In this document: positions 47,756 through 56,239 of the stretch, one piece after another
Layout: each line of letters starts with the position of its first letter
Position numbering within the stretch: the stretch's first letter is position 1
Assembly (NCBI GenBank): GCA_944320495.1
Contig: CALUHR010000013.1
Coordinates: 124,001 to 188,000 of the forward strand
From: Candidatus Methanomethylophilaceae archaeon
GTDB lineage: Archaea > Thermoplasmatota > Thermoplasmata > Methanomassiliicoccales > Methanomethylophilaceae
Length of the DNA: 64,000 nt
Direction of reading: 5' to 3'
The notes under the pieces: generated by a model
The model's database searches: none
The model's input: the letters and a program-made list of their open reading frames with translations, nothing else
What the model was told of the DNA's origin: nothing
Program-made: the position numbers and the translations under genes

Positions 47756-49159
47756 TCACATGGTGTGCGCGGCGTACGCCGGCTGGTCCACGGGCTTGCC
47801 GCAGATTATGCACTTGCCGGAGTACTGCTCGGGGTGGTAGGGCCTGCCGAGGATCTTGAACCCGTAGGTGTCCTCGAACTTGTGGCCGCACTCCTCGCAG
47901 CCGCACCAGCCGAACCTGAGGATCTTGTCCTCGGGCAGGTTCTCGACCGAGTCCACGTCCTGGATGCGCGACTTCTGGATCTCGCAGGCCTTCTGGTACA
48001 TGTTCTCGGAGATGGCGTCGAGCAGGAGCTGCACGCCGGGCGCGAGGGAGTCGATGGCGATCTCGCCCTTCTCGCCGGTGTCCCTCCTGGCGAAGGAGAC
48101 CACGCCGTTCTCGATGTCCCTGCCGCCGAGCTCGATGCGCAGCGGGACTCCCTTCATCTCCCACTCGTAGTACTTGGCGCCGGGGCGCATGTCGCGGTCG
48201 TCCAGCTTCACGCGGATGCCTGCCGACCTGAGCACCTCGGCGATGCGCATGGTGGCCTCTGCGACGGCCGCCGCATTGTCCTTCTTGAAGATCGGGATGA
48301 TCACGCACTGGAAGGGGGCGATGCCCGGGGGCATGACGAGTCCCTGGTCGTCCCCGTGGACGCCGATGAGGGCGCCGACCAGCCTCTCGGACATGCCGAA
48401 GGTGGTCTGGTGGACGTGCTTGTGCTCGCCGTTCTCGTCCTCGTAGGTGATGTCGTAGGGGATAGAGAAGTTGGTGCGGTAGTGGTGGATGGACCCCATC
48501 TGCAGCGTCCTGCCGTTGGGCATGGACGTGTCGATGCCGACGGTGTAGTGCGCGCCGGGGAACTTGTCCCACTCGGTGCGGATGAGCAGGGTGTAGGGCA
48601 GGCAGATCTTCCTGGCGATCCTCTCGAGGATCTCGATGTCCTCCTCCACCTGGCACTGGGCGTCCTCCTCGGACACGTGGCAGGTGTGGGACTCGAAGAA
48701 GTGGATCTCGCGGACCCTGATGAACGGGCGGGTCTGCTTGGTCTCGTACCTGAAGGTGTTGACGATCTGGTACGTCTTCAGGGGGAGGTCCTGGTGGGAC
48801 CTGACCCAGAGGGAGAACATCGGGTACATGGCGGTCTCCGAGGTGGGCCTGACGACCAGCCTGACGTCGAGCTCGTTGAGGCCGGCGTGGGTGACCCAGT
48901 AGACCTCCTCGTCGAATCCCTTGATGTGGTCCTTCTCCTTGGCGAACTGGTCCTCCGGGATCATCAGGGGGAAGCAGACCTCGTCGTGCCCGGTGGCGTC
49001 GAACTCCTCGCGGATGTAGGAGTCGATCTGCCTCATGATCTTCCAGCCGTACGGCGTCCAGACGTTCATCCCCTTGATGGGGTACCTCTTGTCGCAGAGG
49101 TTGGCCTTCTCGACGATGTCGAGGTACCAGTCGGCGAAGTTGTCCTCTTTCATCGACAT
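47756..49159 (-). CDS. proS: Prolyl-tRNA synthetase, archaeal/eukaryal type
   Basis: 467 residues. Class II motifs: motif 1 around GMNVWTPYGWKIMRQID, motif 2 FRYETKQTRPFIRVREIHFFE, motif 3 GDDQGLVMPPGIAP; the anticodon-binding domain follows, then a C-terminal zinc-like Cys set (CGCEECGH...CIICG) typical of this ProRS type. ATG 49159 is chosen because GGAGTGAT lies four bases before it, inside the end of prs. It charges tRNA-Pro. Confidence 0.95.
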   Translation of the reverse strand: MSMKEDNFADWYLDIVEKANLCDKRYPIKGMNVWTPYGWKIMRQIDSYIREEFDATGHDEVCFPLMIPEDQFAKEKDHIKGFDEEVYWVTHAGLNELDVRLVVRPTSETAMYPMFSLWVRSHQDLPLKTYQIVNTFRYETKQTRPFIRVREIHFFESHTCHVSEEDAQCQVEEDIEILERIARKICLPYTLLIRTEWDKFPGAHYTVGIDTSMPNGRTLQMGSIHHYRTNFSIPYDITYEDENGEHKHVHQTTFGMSERLVGALIGVHGDDQGLVMPPGIAPFQCVIIPIFKKDNAAAVAEATMRIAEVLRSAGIRVKLDDRDMRPGAKYYEWEMKGVPLRIELGGRDIENGVVSFARRDTGEKGEIAIDSLAPGVQLLLDAISENMYQKACEIQKSRIQDVDSVENLPEDKILRFGWCGCEECGHKFEDTYGFKILGRPYHPEQYSGKCIICGKPVDQPAYAAHTM

Positions 49160-49164
49160 GCAGA

Positions 49165-50019
49165 TCACTCCCTCAGCGCGTCGGCGATGAGGCCGGCGAC
49201 GGAGATGTGGGACACCTCGTTCTCGAGGGTGTTGCAGCAGAGCACCGCGGACAGAGCGGAGCCGGTGAGCCTCTCGATGGCGTTGTTCACGAAGACCCCG
49301 TGGGTGCAGGCGACCGCTACGGACGCGGCGCCGGCGTCCCTGAGGGCGGAGGCGGCGGTGACGATGGTCCCTCCGGTGGAAATCATGTCGTCCACGATGA
49401 GGACGTTCTTGCCCGCGACGTCGAATGTGGCGGGGGCGATCCTGACCTCGGTCCCGGAGAGGCGGGTCTTGTTCAGGTGGTCGCTGGGGACGCCCATCCT
49501 GTCACCGACGTCCTTGGCGCGCCCTGCGGCCCCGATGTCTGGGGAGAGGACCAGGTCGATCCCCTTGCCCTTGAAGTAGTCGGCTATGACGGCGGCGGCC
49601 TTGAGGTCGGTGTGCCTGCAGGGGAAGTAGTCGAGGACGGCCTCCTTGTGGATGTCGATGGTGATGACCCTGTCGCAGACCAGAGCGAGGTGCTGGCACA
49701 TTACCTTGGCGGACTCCGGCTCGCCGGGCTTGAAGACGCGGTCCTGCCTGGCGTACCCGAAGTAGGGGATGACCAGGGTGACGGACCTGGCCCCGAGCCT
49801 GCGGACGGCGTCCTGGATCAGGAACATCTCGATCAGGCTGTCGTTGGGGTAGGTGTTCTGGACGATGACCACGTCGTCATCGAGGGCCTCGGCGTCGATC
49901 CTGGTGTAGCACTCGCCGTCGGGGAACTTCGTGGACGCGGCCTGGATATAGGTGCAGTCGAGGATACCCGCCAGCTCTTTGGCAAGGTCCCTGGATGAGG
50001 AGCCGCCTACTATTATCAT
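49165..50019 (-). CDS. prs: Ribose-phosphate pyrophosphokinase
   Basis: 284 residues, the archaeal short form. FPDGECYTRI, YFGYARQDR near residue 85 (ATP site), DIHKEAV near 120 (catalytic His), and the PRPP loop VLIVDDMISTGGT near 205. It makes PRPP for nucleotide synthesis. A CCTTATTACC box about 28 bases upstream suggests a leaderless mRNA. proS follows on the same transcript. Confidence 0.95.
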   Translation of the reverse strand: MIIVGGSSSRDLAKELAGILDCTYIQAASTKFPDGECYTRIDAEALDDDVVIVQNTYPNDSLIEMFLIQDAVRRLGARSVTLVIPYFGYARQDRVFKPGEPESAKVMCQHLALVCDRVITIDIHKEAVLDYFPCRHTDLKAAAVIADYFKGKGIDLVLSPDIGAAGRAKDVGDRMGVPSDHLNKTRLSGTEVRIAPATFDVAGKNVLIVDDMISTGGTIVTAASALRDAGAASVAVACTHGVFVNNAIERLTGSALSAVLCCNTLENEVSHISVAGLIADALRE

Positions 50020-50271
50020 GATTCGCGTGTAAGTAATCGCGGTAATAAGGGTTTACTGGGACGGTGACCCAGAGCGTGGGTATGGCCGGGGGATGACCCC
50101 CGGAAAAGGAGAAAGGAGGACACGGGTAACCAACGCGTCTTCAAGGCAGGAGCGGGCCCGATCGTCCCGGGCCGGGAGTTCCCATGCTATTCTTGGATAT
50201 AGCATCCATCCATATAAAGGTGACTGCCCCCGACCGACACGGCGATATGCCCGGACGACCTGCGAGAGGCC
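50020..50271. promoter_or_regulatory. Divergent promoter region with hairpin and inverted repeat
   Basis: 252 bases between prs (-) and the DUF357 gene (+). It holds the prs TATA box (about 50042-50052), a perfect hairpin CCGGGGG-ATGA-CCCCCGG (50086-50103), an inverted repeat ATGCTAT/ATAGCAT with an 8-base spacer (50184-50205) and a TATA box CATATAAAGG (50211-50220) for the plus-strand gene. The inverted repeat sits directly upstream of the TATA box, an operator-like position. Confidence 0.5.
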
Positions 50272-50604
50272 ATGGCAGAAAGACAGGACGTCGTCACCGA
50301 CGAGCGGATGGACAAATACCTCGACATCACGGGCCGCGCCCTGGCGAAGCTCAGGATCGCGGCGCCGGAGAAGTCCTACAACCGCCGCCTGGCGGACAGC
50401 TTCCTCGAGATGGCCAACTGCTACTACTCGGACGCGAAGCACTTCAGGGAGTGCGGAGACCTCGTCACCGCCTTCGCGGCCGTTAACTACGCCCACGCCT
50501 GGCTGGACTGCGGCGCCAGGATCGGCCTCTTCGACGTCGGAGGGGACGACGTCCTCTTCACGCTCTTTGAACGATCGCCTCGCGATGGCTCGAAGAGCAC
50601 CTGA
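50272..50604 (+). CDS. DUF357-family protein
   Basis: 110 residues, helical. YLDITGRALAKLRIAAPEKSYNRRLADSFLEMANCYYSDAKHF and AVNYAHAWLDCGARIGLFDV are the core of the archaeal DUF357 family, whose function is unknown. GAGAGG lies just upstream of ATG 50272. Its last 47 bases overlap the convergent pantoate kinase gene. Confidence 0.82.
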   Translation: MAERQDVVTDERMDKYLDITGRALAKLRIAAPEKSYNRRLADSFLEMANCYYSDAKHFRECGDLVTAFAAVNYAHAWLDCGARIGLFDVGGDDVLFTLFERSPRDGSKST

Positions 50605-51421
50605 ACGTCCTCACGTGACCCCTGCCCAGCATGGACCAGAGGACCTCCTCCGGCGCGTCTGTGTAGATGCTGTTGCCCAGCATGCACATGCCGGCATGGA
50701 ACCCGCGGGACCTGAGGCCGTCCAGGACGTCCGACATGCGGGACGACTCCAGACCGGTCTCGCGGGAGAAGCGGTTGGACGCGACGAACAGGTTCTCGTA
50801 GGTGGGATCCGCTATGAACCCGTCCAGGGTGTCGGCCGCCGCGTCACGGACGGCCTCCATCCTCCCGGGATCGGCCAGGACGTCGCCGGTCTCCATGACC
50901 GGCCCGAGCACCGCCAGTGTAATCCTGGGGATCGTGAACCCGGCGTTCCTGACGGCCCCGTGTGGCGGCAGTCCCGCCACCGTGCGTATCGGCACGTCCC
51001 TGCCGCCGACTATGGCGCTGACGTCCCCGAGCCCCCCTCCGCAGCGGACCTCCGCCACGTGTGCGGCGGAGAACGCCTCGAACCTGGGCATGCCCGTGAC
51101 ATCCGCTATGGCAAGACCGACGGCGATCGCTCCGGCGGCGCTCATGCCGAACCCCTGGCTCACCGGCAGGTCGTTGTCTATCGAGATGTCGAACCCCGTC
51201 CCGGGCGCCATGATCGAGGCCACCGTGCGGGTGACGGGTGCGTCGGACTCCTCGCCGTCCATCCTCACGATGACCTCGCCGTCGTCCCTCGGGACGACGT
51301 CGGCGCGGGCCCCGAGGCTCAGGCGTATGCCCACCCCGCGGGACCCCGTCGACATCACGTCGTAGGACCTGATCGGCTGGAAGATGCACGACACGTGCCC
51401 GGGGCAGAACGCTCTCGCCAT
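50558..51421 (-). CDS. Pantoate kinase (GHMP family)
   Basis: 287 residues. ARAFCPGHVSCIFQPI at the N-terminus and the GHMP ATP loop LPVSQGFGMSAAGAIAVG near residue 88 identify the archaeal PoK family; CGGGLGDVSAIVGG near 130 is another block. It phosphorylates pantoate in the archaeal route to coenzyme A. Neighbouring coaBC belongs to the same pathway. ATG 51421 lies 67 bases inside the open frame of coaBC. Longer upstream frames are coaBC sequence in another frame. Confidence 0.88.
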   Translation of the reverse strand: MARAFCPGHVSCIFQPIRSYDVMSTGSRGVGIRLSLGARADVVPRDDGEVIVRMDGEESDAPVTRTVASIMAPGTGFDISIDNDLPVSQGFGMSAAGAIAVGLAIADVTGMPRFEAFSAAHVAEVRCGGGLGDVSAIVGGRDVPIRTVAGLPPHGAVRNAGFTIPRITLAVLGPVMETGDVLADPGRMEAVRDAAADTLDGFIADPTYENLFVASNRFSRETGLESSRMSDVLDGLRSRGFHAGMCMLGNSIYTDAPEEVLWSMLGRGHVRTFRCSSSHREAIVQRA

Positions 51422-52611
51422 GATCGCAGCTTCTTGATGCAGAGGTCGAGGATCGCGTCGGAGACCTCGGCCTTCGTACCGGTGATGGCCCTGTCCTCGG
51501 TCTCGGTCACGAGGATGGAGGAGGAGGTCGTCCTCCCGACCACGTCGATGTCGTTGGCCACCACGGCGGCGAGGTCGTACCTCTGCAGACGGCTCCTCGC
51601 CCTGTCGACCAGCTCCTGCCTCGTGAGACCCGACTCGGCCTTGAAGCCGACGACCACGGGGCACCTCTCCCTGATGAGGGGCAGCACCTTCGGGACCGGC
51701 CCCAGATCGAGGTCGAACCCCGCATCGCTGGATATCTTGCCGGACACAGGCTCCAGCGGGGTGAAGTCCGCCAGGGCGGCCGGGACGATGACCGCATCGT
51801 GGTCTATCTCCGGGACCATCCCCACGAGGTCCGACACGGTGGCGAACCTCCTGGTGGGGATGTAGTCGGGCAGCTGCACGCTGCATCCGCCCATCCACAG
51901 CTCCACGTCCGCACCCCTCTCGAAGGCCCTCCTGGCGAGCTCCACGCTCATGGTCCCGGACGAGCGGTTGGTGATGATCCTCATCGAGTCGATTGGCTCC
52001 TCGCTCCTGCCGCCGATGATCAGCAGGCGCTTGCCCTGCAGGTAGTTCCTGGAGAGCAGCTTGAACGTGGATGCGACGATCTCCTCGCGGGATGCGACCT
52101 TCGCCCTGCCGTCGGAGACGCGGGGGCCGATGAAGGTGACGCCCCACGCCTTTAGTCTGGCTATGTTCGCGGAGACCGCGGGGTTGGTGTACATGGAGTC
52201 GTGCATGGCCGGCGCGATGGCCACCGGGATCCCGGATCCGAGGGCGACGGTGGCGAAGGACGTCACCGGTGTGTCGTCGATGCCGTTGGCCAGCTTGGAC
52301 ACGGTGTTCGCAGTCGCCGGGTAGATGAGGAGCAGGTCGGCGGAGCGGGCGGCCATCATGGTGATGTGCTCGGTCCCGCCGGTGAGGTCCGTGACCGGCC
52401 TGTGGCCGCAGGCGAACTCCAGGGAGTCGGGCGTGACGAGCTTCTGGGCCTCGCGGGTCATCACGACCCTGACCTCCGCGCCGTGCCTGACCAGCTCCCT
52501 TATGGTGCCGAAGCACTCGACGGCTGCTATGCTCCCGGTGATGCCGATGACGACCGTCTTCCCCCTGAGCTTGGTGCTCTTCTCGCAGTAGATCTCCTCC
52601 GAAGGATGCAT
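51355..52611 (-). CDS. coaBC: Bifunctional phosphopantothenoylcysteine decarboxylase/synthetase
   Basis: 418 residues. CoaC part: GITGSIAAVE near residue 22, PATANTVSKLANGIDD near 98 and APAMHDSMY near 130 (the usual PAMNxxMW). CoaB part: GGRSEEPIDSMRIITNRSSG near 200, ADFTPLEP near 290, VVGFKAESG near 335 and ANDIDVVG near 370. The family end is expected near IKKLRS (about 400), but the frame runs on for about 20 residues, overlapping the pantoate kinase start by 67 bases. It starts two bases after the tmk stop. Confidence 0.92.
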   Translation of the reverse strand: MHPSEEIYCEKSTKLRGKTVVIGITGSIAAVECFGTIRELVRHGAEVRVVMTREAQKLVTPDSLEFACGHRPVTDLTGGTEHITMMAARSADLLLIYPATANTVSKLANGIDDTPVTSFATVALGSGIPVAIAPAMHDSMYTNPAVSANIARLKAWGVTFIGPRVSDGRAKVASREEIVASTFKLLSRNYLQGKRLLIIGGRSEEPIDSMRIITNRSSGTMSVELARRAFERGADVELWMGGCSVQLPDYIPTRRFATVSDLVGMVPEIDHDAVIVPAALADFTPLEPVSGKISSDAGFDLDLGPVPKVLPLIRERCPVVVGFKAESGLTRQELVDRARSRLQRYDLAAVVANDIDVVGRTTSSSILVTETEDRAITGTKAEVSDAILDLCIKKLRSWRERSAPGTCRASSSRSGPTT

Positions 52612-52612
52612 C

Positions 52613-53206
52613 TCAAAGAACCTCCCGAATGATTTTCATGACGTCGGCCAGGACGTCCTCCCTGGGGCGGGAGGCGTCGACGACCTCGAAGCCGTACCTC
52701 TCCGCCAGCTCCAGGTAGCGCTCCCTGACCTGGGTGAGGAAGCGGAGCTCCTCGAACTTGCTCCCCTCCTCTCCCCTGGAGCCCACCCTGGCGAGGGCCT
52801 CCGCGGGGTCCATGTCCAGCAGGATGACCGCGTCAGGGATGCCGACGAACCGCTCGGAGAGGGTCTCTAGCCAGCCCTCGTCCGCGGAGTCCCCGTCCAG
52901 GGAGGCGGACTGGTAGGCGATGGTGGACGCGTAGTACCTGTCGCACAGCACGACGGAACCCTCCCCGACCCTGCGCATGATGCGGTCGGTGTGCTCGATG
53001 CGGTCGGCGACGAACAGCAGCGACTCGGCCCTCTGGGATATCCTCCCTGCGGCGCCTGAGCGTATCAGCGCGCCCACGCCGGTGTCGGTGGGCTCGAAGG
53101 TCACCTCCGCGTCGCGCCCCTCCGAACGGAGGATCTCCGCCGCGGACCTGCATGCGGTGGTCTTCCCGGTGCCGTCGATGCCCTCCAAGACTATGAACGC
53201 GCCCAT
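52613..53206 (-). CDS. tmk: Thymidylate kinase
   Basis: 197 residues. P-loop GIDGTGKTT near residue 9, DRYYASTIAYQ near 90 (the DRY motif) and a lid region RGEEGSKFEE near 148. It phosphorylates dTMP. A TTTAAAT TATA box at 53231-53237, 28 bases upstream, supports a leaderless start at ATG 53206; the box overlaps the TAA stop of the Toprim gene. Confidence 0.93.
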   Translation of the reverse strand: MGAFIVLEGIDGTGKTTACRSAAEILRSEGRDAEVTFEPTDTGVGALIRSGAAGRISQRAESLLFVADRIEHTDRIMRRVGEGSVVLCDRYYASTIAYQSASLDGDSADEGWLETLSERFVGIPDAVILLDMDPAEALARVGSRGEEGSKFEELRFLTQVRERYLELAERYGFEVVDASRPREDVLADVMKIIREVL

Positions 53207-53232
53207 GTCGGCGTTGTTATGCCCCGAGCGAT

Positions 53233-53640
53233 TTAAACCTTCATCAGTTCGACGCGCTCCCTCAGGAGCCTGACCGCCGAGTCCAGCGACTCGACGTCCT
53301 TGGAGTACGGCCTGCAGAGGACCGTCAGGTCCCTGCGCACCGTGTCGTCATAATCCACGCAGAGCGACTCCAGGTCCCGCCTCAGCGAATCCGCGAGGTT
53401 CCCTCCGCGCCTGTCCCAGTCCGTCAGGATCACGGCCGGCCTCCCCTCGCGCCAGACGTGCTCCGCGGCCTTCAGCGGCCCTCCGCCGGACTGGACGCAG
53501 TAGAACTCCCCCTCGATCCCCAGCGCCCTCAGGGCGTCGACGTCCTTCAGGCCCTCCACCAGGATCACGTGGTCCTCCGCCAGCTCCGAGAGCCTGGCCA
53601 GGCACTCCTCGATGGACTCGAGGCGCTCGGCGTCGTCCAT
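53233..53640 (-). CDS. Toprim-domain protein (UPF0292-like)
   Basis: 135 residues. HVILVEGLKDVDALRALG has the Toprim Glu and VILTDWDRRGG the DxD, so the metal site is intact. The family is small stand-alone archaeal/bacterial Toprim proteins; nucleic-acid hydrolysis or an RNA role is possible. It lies wholly in the 3' half of the open frame of the DUF167 gene, in another frame. It ends at TAA. Confidence 0.8.
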   Translation of the reverse strand: MDDAERLESIEECLARLSELAEDHVILVEGLKDVDALRALGIEGEFYCVQSGGGPLKAAEHVWREGRPAVILTDWDRRGGNLADSLRRDLESLCVDYDDTVRRDLTVLCRPYSKDVESLDSAVRLLRERVELMKV

Positions 53641-53932
53641 CGACGGCCCCCAGCGAGGCGAGGATGGGATCGGGGTCGCCGCGGATGCGGACGGTCTTCT
53701 GCCTGGACGTCATCCCCGAAGAGACCTCGCACCTGCATCCGGTCAGATCGGAGAAGAACCTGCAGACCTCCGCGTTAGCGCGTCCGTCGAGCGGCGGGGC
53801 GGAGACCCTCAGGACCATGCGCCTCCTCCACTCGTCGTAGCCGTCCGGACCGGGGCGGCTGGACCTGGGTGAGACGGACACATCGACCTCCACCCACCCG
53901 TCGCCGCGGCGGCAAACATCCTGGACCCTCAT
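53348..53932 (-). CDS. DUF167 (YggU) family protein, frame overruns into the Toprim gene
   Basis: The first 95 residues (to about 53640) match DUF167: VDVSVSPRSSRPGPDGYDEW, SAPPLDGRANAEVCRFF and SSGMTSRQKTVRI. The family is normally about 100 residues, but here no stop occurs at the end of the domain and the frame runs another 293 bases across the Toprim gene, giving a Gly/Arg-rich tail that is surely not native. True end near 53640 by frameshift or sequencing error, or a real long overlap. Function of the family unknown. Confidence 0.65.
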   Translation of the reverse strand: MRVQDVCRRGDGWVEVDVSVSPRSSRPGPDGYDEWRRRMVLRVSAPPLDGRANAEVCRFFSDLTGCRCEVSSGMTSRQKTVRIRGDPDPILASLGAVDGRRRAPRVHRGVPGQALGAGGGPRDPGGGPEGRRRPEGAGDRGGVLLRPVRRRAAEGRGARLARGEAGRDPDGLGQARREPRGFAEAGPGVALRGL

Positions 53933-53987
53933 GACACCCGGATGGGTGCGGTGGAGTTGAACCCTCCGCCGGACGTCGCACCGAACG

Positions 53988-53996
53988 CTTTATAGC
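53988..53996 (+). promoter_or_regulatory. TATA box of the GINS gene
   Basis: CTTTATAGC, about 26 bases before ATG 54018. It places the start at 54018 rather than at GTG 54003 or ATG 54006, which would precede the transcript. Confidence 0.5.
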
Positions 53997-54017
53997 GCGC
54001 GCGTGATGGCGTCCCCG

Positions 54018-54881
54018 ATGAGCCCCGCGGTCGACCCTATGACATTCGATGAGCTGTCCGAGCTCTACAGGGTCGAGATGAAGAGCGCATCCCTCTCGCA
54101 GCCGAGGAGGGACCTCTACAGGGCGATGGCGAACCTCCTGACCTCCCTGCGCCAGGAGTACGACCGCCAGATGTCGAAGGACCCGGACTCTGTCATGACC
54201 GAGGGCGCGGAGCAGCGCCGTAAGAAGGCGGACCGCCTGTGCAAGGACATCATGGTCGTGCGCACCAGGAAGATCTCCGCCATGGCCATCCGCGGAGCGG
54301 AGGGCGGGCGCAACGCGCTGGACTGCCTCACGGACGAGGAGCGCACCTACTACGACGGCATCCTGGAGCTCACCAGGCGCCAGCTTTCGGAGGTCGACAG
54401 GCTCAGGGGCAAGAGGGTCACGGTCGAGACGCGCATCGACGAGCCCCCGGCCAGGGACGTGCCGCCGGCTCCCGAGCCGGAACCGGAGGAGATCCCGCTG
54501 GACGCCGTCCCAATGGACGACGAGCCATTCGACGACATACCCGAGGAGGACCAGTTCATCCCGGACGACGAGCCGGTCCCCGAACCGGAACCTGCGGTCT
54601 CCGAGGAGCCCCCGGTCGCGGAGACCCCCGTTCACGGGCCCGAGCCGGTCCCCGAGCCCTCTACAGAGCCCTTGGCCGCGCCGGAGGAACCCTCGGACAC
54701 GACCGTTCGGGAAGATGACCTCTCCCCCGAGCTCATAAGGATCCTCGAGGACCTGCCGCCCTTCGCGGGACCTGACAGGGACTACAGCCTCGCGAAGGAG
54801 GACCTGGTCACCCTGCCGAGGGTCCTGGCGGACGTCCTCGTCAACGCCGGCAAGGCCACCCGCATCACGCCTACGCCCTGA
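54018..54881 (+). CDS. DNA replication factor GINS51
   Basis: 287 residues. The N-terminal A domain (MTFDELSELYRVEMKSASLS to about 140) is helical; a Pro/Glu/Asp-rich linker (about 145-235) follows; the C-terminal B domain reads VREDDLSPELIRILEDLPPF...LVTLPRVLADVLV, the signature of archaeal GINS51. It forms the GINS tetramer or dimer of dimers that links MCM helicase and GAN/Cdc45 at the fork. The last 11 bases overlap the convergent MBL gene. ATG 54039 is an alternative start. Confidence 0.85.
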   Translation: MSPAVDPMTFDELSELYRVEMKSASLSQPRRDLYRAMANLLTSLRQEYDRQMSKDPDSVMTEGAEQRRKKADRLCKDIMVVRTRKISAMAIRGAEGGRNALDCLTDEERTYYDGILELTRRQLSEVDRLRGKRVTVETRIDEPPARDVPPAPEPEPEEIPLDAVPMDDEPFDDIPEEDQFIPDDEPVPEPEPAVSEEPPVAETPVHGPEPVPEPSTEPLAAPEEPSDTTVREDDLSPELIRILEDLPPFAGPDRDYSLAKEDLVTLPRVLADVLVNAGKATRITPTP

Positions 54882-55629
54882 GCGTCCTGGAGTCCCCCAG
54901 GAACTCCAGACAATCGATGTTCAGGCGGCGTATGCCTGTTATCTCGGAGACGGTCTCCCTGGCGATGTCTGGCTCGTTGTTGGTCCTGCTCAGGTGCGCC
55001 AGGAAGATCTGGCGCCCGGAGTCGGTCATCGTGCGCCTGATCGCCTTTGCCGTGTCCACGTTGCACATGTGACCGTGGTCGCTGCCGATGAGCTGCTTCA
55101 GCTGCGGGGGATAGGGACCCTCGGCGAGCATCCTGGCGTCGTAGTTCGCCTCGATGACCGCGATGTCCGCCTCCTTGAGGGCGGCCTCGATCTGGAACGT
55201 CAGCTTCCCGGTGTCGGTGGCGAGGAGCACCTTCTTCCCGTCCACCTGCGTGTAGTAGGCGCACGGCTGGACGGCATTGTGGACCGTGGGCAGCGGTGTC
55301 ACGTGGAACTGGCCGATGTCGAAGCTCCCCGACGGGTCTATGGGGACATAGTCCACGCTCCCCAGGTTCAGTGCCGAGAACGTCGCCTCGTTGCACATGA
55401 CAGGCACACCAAGCTTCCTGGCAGTGGCGCCGGCGCCGCTGACATGGTCGCTGTGCTCATGCGTGACGAGGATGGCTTTGACCATCTCCTTGTCGACGCC
55501 CTCCTGCTCCATCTGTTTGAGGATCTTTTTGCAGCTGATGCCGGCGTCGATCATTATGGCCTCGCCGTCGCTCTCTATGACGGTGCAGTTCCCGTCGCTG
55601 CCGCTGGCGAGGACGTGTACCTCCAGCAT
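54871..55629 (-). CDS. Metallo-beta-lactamase-fold hydrolase (YycJ/WalJ-like)
   Basis: 252 residues. LASGSDGNCTVIES at the N-terminus, metal-binding THEHSDHVSG near residue 60, VHNA and LATDTGK near 110-145, and a C-terminal LAHLSRTNN. This group are probable phosphodiesterases or nucleases. It stops at TAG 54871-54873 and a TGA follows only one codon later (54865-54867), so the extra stop makes the product almost the same if TAG is read through. Confidence 0.88.
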   Translation of the reverse strand: MLEVHVLASGSDGNCTVIESDGEAIMIDAGISCKKILKQMEQEGVDKEMVKAILVTHEHSDHVSGAGATARKLGVPVMCNEATFSALNLGSVDYVPIDPSGSFDIGQFHVTPLPTVHNAVQPCAYYTQVDGKKVLLATDTGKLTFQIEAALKEADIAVIEANYDARMLAEGPYPPQLKQLIGSDHGHMCNVDTAKAIRRTMTDSGRQIFLAHLSRTNNEPDIARETVSEITGIRRLNIDCLEFLGDSRTLRA

Positions 55630-55635
55630 CCCGCT

Positions 55636-56121
55636 TCAGACCTTCTTCTTGTAGAGAGCGAAGATGATGTCGCCACGGGAGATGATCCCGACCACGACGC
55701 CCTTCTCGACGACGGGCAGGCGGTTGACCTTGAGCTCGATCATGGACTTGAGGACCTCCATGATCGTGGTGTCCGGGGTGGCGGTGAGGACGGTGCGGGT
55801 CATGACATCGGAGACGAGCTTGTTGGAGATCTCCTCGGAGATCTTCTTCAGCCTCTCGTCGGGCTCGCTGGCGGAGTCCATGGAATAATTGAGCATCACC
55901 GAGTCCGACTGCTCCCTGTCCAGGGCAAGCTGGTAGTGCAGGATGAGGTCGAGGATGTCGTTCTCGCTGAGGATTCCGAGAAGGTGGTTCCTGTTATCGA
56001 CGACGGGCGCGCCGGATACGTTGTCTAGAGCCAGCTTTATGACAGCCTTCTTGAGGTTGTCGTCCGGCTTGAGCGTGACCACCTGGGTCGTCATCAGATC
56101 CCTGACCTTCAACTTGGACAT
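55636..56121 (-). CDS. CBS-domain pair protein
   Basis: 161 residues: two CBS motifs (VRDLMTTQVVTLKPDDNLKKA at the start and VSDVMTRTVLTATPDTTIME near 100), each with the G-[IV]-[IL]-S ending (GILSEND, GIISRGD), forming one Bateman module. Such proteins sense adenine nucleotides. No effector domain is attached. A CATATATT TATA box centred 28 bases upstream supports ATG 56121. It lies six bases before the MBL gene. Confidence 0.88.
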   Translation of the reverse strand: MSKLKVRDLMTTQVVTLKPDDNLKKAVIKLALDNVSGAPVVDNRNHLLGILSENDILDLILHYQLALDREQSDSVMLNYSMDSASEPDERLKKISEEISNKLVSDVMTRTVLTATPDTTIMEVLKSMIELKVNRLPVVEKGVVVGIISRGDIIFALYKKKV

Positions 56122-56239
56122 CGGACGCGGGTATCGTAGTGACGCATATATTGGTTTGGTGGAGGGCTGGACAGACTCCGTCGGCCTCCGGCCCAATAGA
56201 TAGTTTTATGTACAAGCAGGATATGAGCATCTTTGTCGT

